DNA of 64,000 bases from Rhodospirillaceae bacterium UBA1479 (GTDB lineage: Bacteria > Pseudomonadota > Alphaproteobacteria > Rhodospirillales > Casp-alpha2). The notes beneath the pieces were generated by a model. It was not told where the DNA came from. It saw only the letters and a program-made list of their open reading frames with translations, and did no database searches. Each line of letters begins with the position of its first letter. Position 1 is the first letter of the stretch. Shown here in pieces: positions 58,914 to 64,000 of the stretch. Where the stretch lies: the NCBI GenBank assembly GCA_002325375.1, contig DCRZ01000012.1:176780-240779 (forward strand). Reading direction: 5' to 3'. Both the position numbers and the translations under genes were made by a program.

Positions 58914-59453
58914 ATGATGACCGGCTGGACCATAAAGCGCGTGGCGTTCTACCTGGGTTGGGCCCTGCTTTTGGCGGCGTTTGCCGCCGGCGCGGCCGAA
59001 GCCCTGGTCAAGGCCGAGCCCGGGCGCGGCCTGCATTTGGTCTCCGCCCACGACATTTGGTACACGGCCTGGCCCGGCAACTTGGTGGTCACGCAGATCC
59101 GGGTGGAGCGTCTGTCCCCTGAATTGTGGTCCGCCGTGATCCGCCCCTTGCTCGACCTGCCGGCCTGGTTGCTGACCGGTCTGCCCGGCGGGCTGCTGAC
59201 CTGGTTCTGCCGCCCGCGGCGGCAATTGACGGCGGACGAGGTCCAGGACCTGCAGGAGCGCGAGGATTCGATGTTTCTGTATGACGAGCTGGCCGAACAG
59301 GCCATGCAGGACGGCTATGGCGAGGGCGACGACATGGCGCCGAGCCACGAAACCCAGCATTTCCTGGACGAAGCGGGGCTGACTTACGCGGAATCGGAAG
59401 CCGATTTCGATATCGACGTCGACAGCCTGCCGCCGCCGGGGGCCGGCCGCTAA
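58914..59453 (+). CDS. Hypothetical membrane protein with acidic tail
   Basis: A 179-residue protein with a hydrophobic N-terminus (about residues 9-30, VAFYLGWALLLAAFAAGAAEAL), a second hydrophobic stretch near PLLDLPAWLLTGLPGGLLTWFCRP, then a soluble acidic C-terminal half (EVQDLQEREDSMFLYDELAEQ ... SEADFDIDVDSL). Two ATGs at 58914 and 58917 are possible; a GTG at 58890 is less likely. I do not recognise a family. Its stop codon overlaps the stop of the convergent gene. Confidence 0.65.
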   Translation: MMTGWTIKRVAFYLGWALLLAAFAAGAAEALVKAEPGRGLHLVSAHDIWYTAWPGNLVVTQIRVERLSPELWSAVIRPLLDLPAWLLTGLPGGLLTWFCRPRRQLTADEVQDLQEREDSMFLYDELAEQAMQDGYGEGDDMAPSHETQHFLDEAGLTYAESEADFDIDVDSLPPPGAGR

Positions 59454-59752
59454 GGCTGGCCGGGAGTTCCCGGGCCGCCGCCGCGCCGTCGGGCCGCCCA
59501 GCGCATCACCACCACCGAGGCAATGGGCAGGGCCAGGGCGCCGAAAATCAGGGCGTACCAGACCAGGCCGTTGATCAGGAAATCCGCCGTCGGGCGGCAC
59601 AGGCCGAACAGTTCCCCGCCGTCCGCGACGCAATATTGCCCGCCGTCTTCCTGACGCAGGACCCAGATCATCAGGGCGCCCGTGACCAGAGCCGCCAGGA
59701 ACAGGCAGCCGGTGAGGAACGAGCGGATCGGGGCTTGAGGGTTGGGCAGCAT
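59450..59752 (-). CDS. Small hypothetical membrane protein
   Basis: A 100-residue protein with two predicted spans (about 10-30 and 62-84), a loop containing two cysteines (YCVADGGELFGLCRP) that could form a periplasmic disulfide, and a basic C-terminus. It starts 19 bp after lepA on the same strand, so it is probably cotranscribed. The last base pairs overlap the stop codon of the plus-strand gene. No family recognised. Confidence 0.6.
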   Translation of the reverse strand: MLPNPQAPIRSFLTGCLFLAALVTGALMIWVLRQEDGGQYCVADGGELFGLCRPTADFLINGLVWYALIFGALALPIASVVVMRWAARRRGGGPGTPGQP

Positions 59753-59771
59753 GTCGGATCGCCCCGCCCGG

Positions 59772-61574
59772 TTATTCGCCGGTCTTGAGCGCGGCCAGGA
59801 AGGCCGACTGCGGGATTTCCACGTTGCCGAACTGGCGCATGCGCTTTTTGCCCTTCTTCTGCTTTTCCAGAAGCTTCTTCTTGCGGGTGATGTCGCCGCC
59901 GTAACATTTGGAGGTGACGTCCTTGCGCATGGCGCCCAGCGTTTCGCGGGCGATGACCTTGCCGCCGATCGCTGCCTGGATGGCGATCTTGAACAGCTGG
60001 CGCGGGATCAGGTCCTTGAGCTTTTCGCAGATCTGGCGGCCGCGGGCCTCGGCATGGGATTTGTGGACGATGAAGGCGAGCGCATCCACGGGCTCCAGAT
60101 TGACCAGGATCGAGACCTTGGCCAGATCGCCCTCGCGGTAGCCTTCCAGTTCGTAATCGAAGCTGGCGTATCCGCGGCTGACGGATTTCAGGCGGTCGTA
60201 GAAATCGAACACGATTTCGTTGAGCGGCAGGCGGTAGACGACCAGCGCCCGGTTGCCGACATAGGTCAGGTTTTCCTGTTCGCCGCGGCGGTCCGTGCAC
60301 AGTTGCAGCACGGCACCCAGATATTCGTCGGGCACCATGATGCTGGCCTTGATCCAGGGCTCTTCGATGTAATCGATGGCCGACGGGTCCGGCATGTCCA
60401 CGGGGTTGTGCAGTTCGCGCATCACGCCGTCGGTCCGGTAGACCTTGTAGACCACGCTGGGCGCAGTGGTGATGAGGTCGAGATCGAACTCGCGCTCCAG
60501 CCGTTCCTGGACGATTTCCAGATGCAGCAGGCCCAAAAACCCGCAGCGGAATCCCAGGCCCAGGGCGGCCGAGGATTCGGCCTCGAAATGGAAGCTGGCG
60601 TCGTTCAGATGCAGCTTTTCCAGGGAATCGCGCAGGTCTTCGTAATCGCCGGCATCCGTCGGGAACAGGCCGCAGAACACCACCGGCACGGAGGGCTTGA
60701 ACCCGGCCAGCGGCTTGGCCGCCGGTTTGCGGTCGTCGGTGATGGTATCGCCCACGTTGGTATCGGCGACCCGTTTGATCGCGGCCGTGAAATAGCCGAC
60801 CTCGCCCGGGCCCAGTTCGTCGACCTTGGTCGGCTTGGGCCGGAGATAGCCGACCTGATCGACCTGATAGGCGGCGTCATTGGCCATCATGCGGATGCGC
60901 TGGCCGCGCTTGAGGGTGCCGTCGACGACCCGGACCAGGATCATCACGCCGAGATAGGGGTCATACCAGCTGTCGACCAGCAGGGCCGAGAGCGGCGCCG
61001 CCGGGTCGCCCTTGGGCGCCGGCAGGCGGGTGACCACGGCTTCGAGCACGCTGTCGATGCCGATGCCGGTCTTGGCGGAAATTTCCAGGGCGTCCGAGGT
61101 ATCCAGGCCGATCACGTCCTCGATCTGCGCCTTGACCCGTTCCGTTTCGGCCGCCGGCAGGTCGATCTTGTTAAGCACGGGAATGATCTCGTGGTCGACA
61201 TCCAGGGCGAGATAAACATTGGCCAGGGTCTGCGCCTCGACCCCCTGGGTCGCGTCGACGACCAGCAGCGAGCCCTCGCAGGCGGCCAGCGAGCGTGAGA
61301 CCTCATAAGTGAAGTCGACATGGCCCGGCGTGTCGATCAGGTTGAGGACGTATTTCTCGCCGTCCTTGGCCGTATAGTCCAGGCGCACGGTCTGGGCCTT
61401 GATGGTGATGCCGCGCTCGCGCTCGATATCCATGCTGTCGAGCACCTGTTCCGACATCTCGCGCTCGGTCAGCCCGCCCGTCATCTGAATCAGACGGTCG
61501 GCCAACGTCGACTTTCCGTGGTCGATATGGGCGATGATCGCGAAGTTGCGGATATGGCTGAGGTCGGTTGTCAT
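59772..61574 (-). CDS. lepA: Elongation factor 4 (LepA) GTPase
   Basis: Ribosome-associated GTPase that affects translation and ribosome assembly. The 600-residue protein has G1 AHIDHGKST, the effector loop RERGITIKAQTV, G3 DTPGHVDF, G4 NKIDLP, then domain II, the EF-G-like domains, and the LepA-specific C-terminal region (IGGKVIARETLGAMRKDVTSKCYGGDITRKKKLLEKQKKGKKRMRQFG). The ATG at 61574 (MTTDLSHIRNF) is the family start; the upstream frame is longer by 17 codons. Confidence 0.97.
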   Translation of the reverse strand: MTTDLSHIRNFAIIAHIDHGKSTLADRLIQMTGGLTEREMSEQVLDSMDIERERGITIKAQTVRLDYTAKDGEKYVLNLIDTPGHVDFTYEVSRSLAACEGSLLVVDATQGVEAQTLANVYLALDVDHEIIPVLNKIDLPAAETERVKAQIEDVIGLDTSDALEISAKTGIGIDSVLEAVVTRLPAPKGDPAAPLSALLVDSWYDPYLGVMILVRVVDGTLKRGQRIRMMANDAAYQVDQVGYLRPKPTKVDELGPGEVGYFTAAIKRVADTNVGDTITDDRKPAAKPLAGFKPSVPVVFCGLFPTDAGDYEDLRDSLEKLHLNDASFHFEAESSAALGLGFRCGFLGLLHLEIVQERLEREFDLDLITTAPSVVYKVYRTDGVMRELHNPVDMPDPSAIDYIEEPWIKASIMVPDEYLGAVLQLCTDRRGEQENLTYVGNRALVVYRLPLNEIVFDFYDRLKSVSRGYASFDYELEGYREGDLAKVSILVNLEPVDALAFIVHKSHAEARGRQICEKLKDLIPRQLFKIAIQAAIGGKVIARETLGAMRKDVTSKCYGGDITRKKKLLEKQKKGKKRMRQFGNVEIPQSAFLAALKTGE

Positions 61575-61686
61575 GGCGGGCGTGATGTAGCATCGGCGGC
61601 GGGCCGTAGCAAAGGGGAATCGCATTTACGGCGCCCCCCGCCTTTGCTAATCAAAGCGAAGACTTCCGGACAAGGACGAACCCGCC

Positions 61687-62310
61687 ATGAACTGGACGCT
61701 GTTTTCCGCCTTTGTCGCCGCCACGGCGTTGCTGATCGTCATCCCCGGGCCCAACGTGATGCTGGTGGTTTCCCGGTCCATGCGGTTCGGCGTCAAGGCC
61801 GGGCTGATCACCGTCGCCGGCACCGCCTTCGCCCTGGCGCAGCAGCTGGCGATCACGGCGCTGGGCCTGGCCTCGGCCATGGCGATCCTGTCCGACGGGT
61901 TCGAGGTGCTGCGCTGGCTGGGCGTGGCCTATCTGGTCTATCTGGGCGTGCAGGCCTTCCGCGAAAAGCCGGTCCCGCCCGAGGCGGCCGCCGCCGTCAC
62001 CGCCCCGCGGGCCGGGCGCATGTTCCTGCAGGCGGCGTTCGTGGCCTGGACCAACCCGAAGCTGCTGGCGTTCTACGCCGCGTTCTTTCCGCAGTTCCTC
62101 GACCCCGGCCTGCCCGCGGGCCCGCAGTTGTGGGCCATGTGCGGCGCGTTCCTTTTGATCGCCGTCCTGTTCGACAGCGCCTATGCGGTGATCGGCGGGC
62201 GGCTGTTGGGGGCGGTCAAGAGCGAGCGCGCCCAGCGCATCCGCAACCGGATCACCGGCGGCATGCTGATCGCCGCCGGCGCCGGCCTGGCCCTGGTGCG
62301 GCGGAACTAA
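61687..62310 (+). CDS. LysE/RhtB family exporter
   Basis: Inner-membrane amino acid or metabolite exporter, 207 residues with about six spans. The family start AATALLIVIPGPNVMLVVSRSMRFGVKAGLITVAGTAFA and the LRWLGVAYLVYLGVQAFRE and AFVAWTNPKLLAFYAAFFPQFL segments are typical of the RhtB/LysE type. It is divergent from lepA. The exported substrate is unknown (threonine or homoserine lactone in the best-known relatives). Confidence 0.9.
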   Translation: MNWTLFSAFVAATALLIVIPGPNVMLVVSRSMRFGVKAGLITVAGTAFALAQQLAITALGLASAMAILSDGFEVLRWLGVAYLVYLGVQAFREKPVPPEAAAAVTAPRAGRMFLQAAFVAWTNPKLLAFYAAFFPQFLDPGLPAGPQLWAMCGAFLLIAVLFDSAYAVIGGRLLGAVKSERAQRIRNRITGGMLIAAGAGLALVRRN

Positions 62311-62392
62311 GCCTTAGCCGCAACCAGACGCGGCCGCGCGAAACCTGCCGTTATCGGGACGAATAGCGATCACAAAAGGATGGTAAAGGCCG

Positions 62393-62608
62393 TCAGTTGC
62401 GCCTGAGCGGCACCACGTTGGACCCGGGCTTGCGCCGGAGCGTGGCCTGAGCCAGGCCGGTCATGTAGTCGTCGCGCGTGAAATTATTGCCGCAGACCAT
62501 GCAGGTCACGGGTCCGAACGGCACGCGGTCCGGGTCGAAGTCGCCCGGCATGACGTTCTGTGCCTCGCCGCAATGCGGGCAGGACACGGGATAGAGCTCC
62601 CTGGCCAT
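62393..62608 (-). CDS. Small zinc-ribbon protein (hypothetical)
   Basis: A 71-residue protein with a CPHC ... CMVC zinc ribbon (cysteines at about 10, 13, 36 and 39), LYPVSCPHCGEAQNVMPGDFDPDRVPFGPVTCMVCGNNFTRDDYM, and a basic tail. The ATG at 62608 fits best; in-frame ATGs further upstream do not show a family pattern, and GGGAG is about 12 nt upstream. No function known to me. It lies between the LysE-type gene (convergent) and the cold-shock gene. Confidence 0.55.
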   Translation of the reverse strand: MARELYPVSCPHCGEAQNVMPGDFDPDRVPFGPVTCMVCGNNFTRDDYMTGLAQATLRRKPGSNVVPLRRN

Positions 62609-62781
62609 GGGCCAAACACTCCCAGATAAAAACATGGATCGGCACGAAAAGCGCAGGGACGGACGCCGCGTCTCCGCGGCGTCCGCTTCTGCAATGTGTC
62701 TCCCGCCCGTCGCCGGACAAGGTCCGGAAACGGCCGCCGCCCGGCCGACCAAGAAATTATCGGGGCGGTGTCAGGAGATCT

Positions 62782-62991
62782 TTATCCGATGGCTTTCAGA
62801 TTCGCGGCCGCTTCACGACCATCACGTCCAGGCACCAGTTCATATTCCAGCTTCTGTCCTTCGGCGAGGGTTTCCATCCCCGAATCACGAACAGCGGAAA
62901 TATGCACGAAAGCGTCCTTACCGCCCTCATCGGGAGTAACGAAGCCAAATCCCTTGGTCACATTGAACCACTTCACGGTTCCAGTAGGCAT
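62782..62991 (-). CDS. Cold-shock protein, CspA family
   Basis: A 69-residue single OB-fold RNA chaperone. RNP1 is KGFGFVT and RNP2 is AFVHISAV; the start MPTGTVKWFN is the family norm. GGAAG lies about 10 nt before the ATG. Around 265 bp without a gene lies upstream of it, which suggests a long 5' leader as in other csp genes; a CCCCA/TGGGG hairpin is seen at about 63028-63055. The nucleic-acid-binding aromatic residues W8 and F residues are present. Confidence 0.93.
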   Translation of the reverse strand: MPTGTVKWFNVTKGFGFVTPDEGGKDAFVHISAVRDSGMETLAEGQKLEYELVPGRDGREAAANLKAIG

Positions 62992-63257
62992 CTTTTATCA
63001 ACTTCCTTTGTCGAGTGGAGTAACAGACCCCCAGGATCTTCGCCTTTTTGGGGCCGTGCCATGTACCATGGCCGGCGCGCCCAGGTCCGGTTCGGCCCAA
63101 CGAAAGATACCCCCCTTCGCCGCCCGAAATCCGGGACTCCCCAAGCGATGCCGTGATTATCATCATACGGTAATGAAGGAAACGCAACCGGAAACCCGCA
63201 GAGGCCGTAAGGGCAAGTCATGCAGCCGATATCGCCGCGGCCGAACCCGGGCCGGGG

Positions 63258-64000
63258 TTAAAGGCCCGGGTCGTCCAACCCGGCCTGCCGGCAGGCGGCG
63301 ACCACCGTGTTGCGCAGCAGGCAACAGATGGTCATGGGCCCGACGCCGCCCGGCACCGGCGTGATGGCGGAGGCGACCTGACTGGCCGAGGCGAAATCCA
63401 CATCCCCGACAAGGCGTGTGCCGCCATCAGGTTTGTCGATCCGGTTGATACCAACATCGATCACCACGGCACCGGGCTTCAACCAGGACCCCTGAACCAT
63501 TTCCGCCTTCCCGACCGCGGCGATAACGATATCAGCCTGGGCGACCTCAGCAGGTAAATCCGCTGTGCGGGAATGCGCCACGGTCACGGTACAGCTTTCC
63601 TGTACCAACAGGGTTGTCATCGGCTTGCCCACAATATTGGACCGCCCCAATACGATGGCTTTCTTGCCCGCCAACGACCCCTTGAAATGGTCGCGCAGCA
63701 GCAGCACACAGCCCAAAGGCGTACAGGGGACCAGGGCGCTGGGATTTCCCGTATTCAACCGCCCGACATTGACAACATGAAACCCATCGACATCTTTATC
63801 CGGGTTGATTTCGGTCAGCACCGCCTGTTCATCAATCTGCTTAGGCAGGGGTAGTTGCACCAGAATGCCGTTGACCGTTGGGTCTTCATTCAATGCCCGA
63901 ACCTTCGCCAACAGGGTTTCCTGATCGGTGCTGGCATCCATCTTGAACTCGAAACTTTCCATGCCGGCTTCGACAGTTTGTTTGCCCTTGCTGCGGACAT
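63258..64000 (-). CDS. folD: Methylenetetrahydrofolate dehydrogenase/cyclohydrolase FolD, C-terminal part
   Basis: Interconverts 5,10-methylene- and 10-formyl-tetrahydrofolate through NADP-dependent dehydrogenase and cyclohydrolase steps. The frame runs off the window edge; the first visible residues are VRSKGKQTVEAGMESFEF, which belong to the N-terminal catalytic region (the YxxxK lysine is in this segment). Then come VNGILVQLPLPKQID, DVDGFHVVNVGRL, PCTPLGCVLLL and the NADP loop VLGRSNIVGKPMTTLL, with PVPGGVGPMTICCLLRNTV at the C-terminus. The third-codon positions are richer in A and T than in most genes of the window. Confidence 0.95.
   Translation of the reverse strand, partial: VRSKGKQTVEAGMESFEFKMDASTDQETLLAKVRALNEDPTVNGILVQLPLPKQIDEQAVLTEINPDKDVDGFHVVNVGRLNTGNPSALVPCTPLGCVLLLRDHFKGSLAGKKAIVLGRSNIVGKPMTTLLVQESCTVTVAHSRTADLPAEVAQADIVIAAVGKAEMVQGSWLKPGAVVIDVGINRIDKPDGGTRLVGDVDFASASQVASAITPVPGGVGPMTICCLLRNTVVAACRQAGLDDPGL

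Overview
The window is a chromosomal segment of a high-GC alphaproteobacterium, most likely of the Rhodospirillales type. The evidence is the gene order addA-trxA ... folC-accD-trpA-trpB-trpF-pyrF-lapA-ihfB-sppA-rpsA-cmk-aroA-TIGR02300, the block kdsD-lptC-lptA-lptB-rpoN-hpf-ptsN, Hsp20 followed by DUF1150 genes, and the family signatures of the proteins. I see no prophage, insertion sequence, CRISPR array or integron. Three tRNAs, Ala(GGC), Leu(CAG) and Ser(GGA), have complete cloverleaf stems and encoded CCA ends.

Layout. 1-3.1 kb: the 3' end of addA, thioredoxin, glyoxalase II, and a convergent ArsR/CDF metal-efflux pair with a clear operator. 3.1-15 kb: a long minus-strand housekeeping cluster (aroA, cmk, rpsA, sppA, ihfB, lapA, pyrF, trpF, trpB, trpA, accD, folC). 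15.2-21.2 kb: an acidic zinc-ribbon protein, tRNA-Ala with an adjacent small GIY-YIG gene, a DUF3500 exported protein, an LLM-class oxidoreductase and a CHASE/PAS sensor kinase. 21.3-28.8 kb: a five-gene peptide-type ABC importer translationally coupled to an N-formylglutamate amidohydrolase-like gene, with a divergent aspartoacylase/AstE-like gene. 28.9-30.2 kb: Hsp20 with a probable ROSE thermometer and two tandem DUF1150 genes. 30.4-37.7 kb: ptsN, hpf, rpoN, the LPS transport genes, kdsD, rnd and tRNA-Leu. 38-42.8 kb: an NDUFA9-like protein, a MarR regulator and an aminopeptidase / PLP-enzyme / RraA-like operon. 42.9-50.4 kb: a chaperone-usher-like surface-fibre operon with DUF4402-type subunits, an AMIN-like exported protein and a small acidic membrane protein. 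50.5-53.4 kb: egtB-egtD (ergothioneine) and an exported hypothetical protein. 53.5-64 kb: assorted metabolic genes, lepA, a LysE-type exporter, a cold-shock protein and the C-terminal part of folD.

The most interesting signal is regulatory. Upstream of the fibre operon lie four half-sites of the form YGTMAG spaced exactly 11 bp apart, ending 10 bp before a CATAAG -10 element. About 1.1 kb away, in the divergent region between the AMIN-like gene and the small membrane-protein gene, the same arrangement recurs (TGTCAG-N5-TGTCAG-N10-TATAAG). This is the geometry of PhoB/OmpR-family response-regulator sites, and it suggests that the fibre operon and its two uncharacterised neighbours form one regulon. 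A second idea worth testing is that the ABC importer takes up N-acylated amino acids or peptides, because both flanking enzymes belong to families that remove acyl groups from acidic amino acids.
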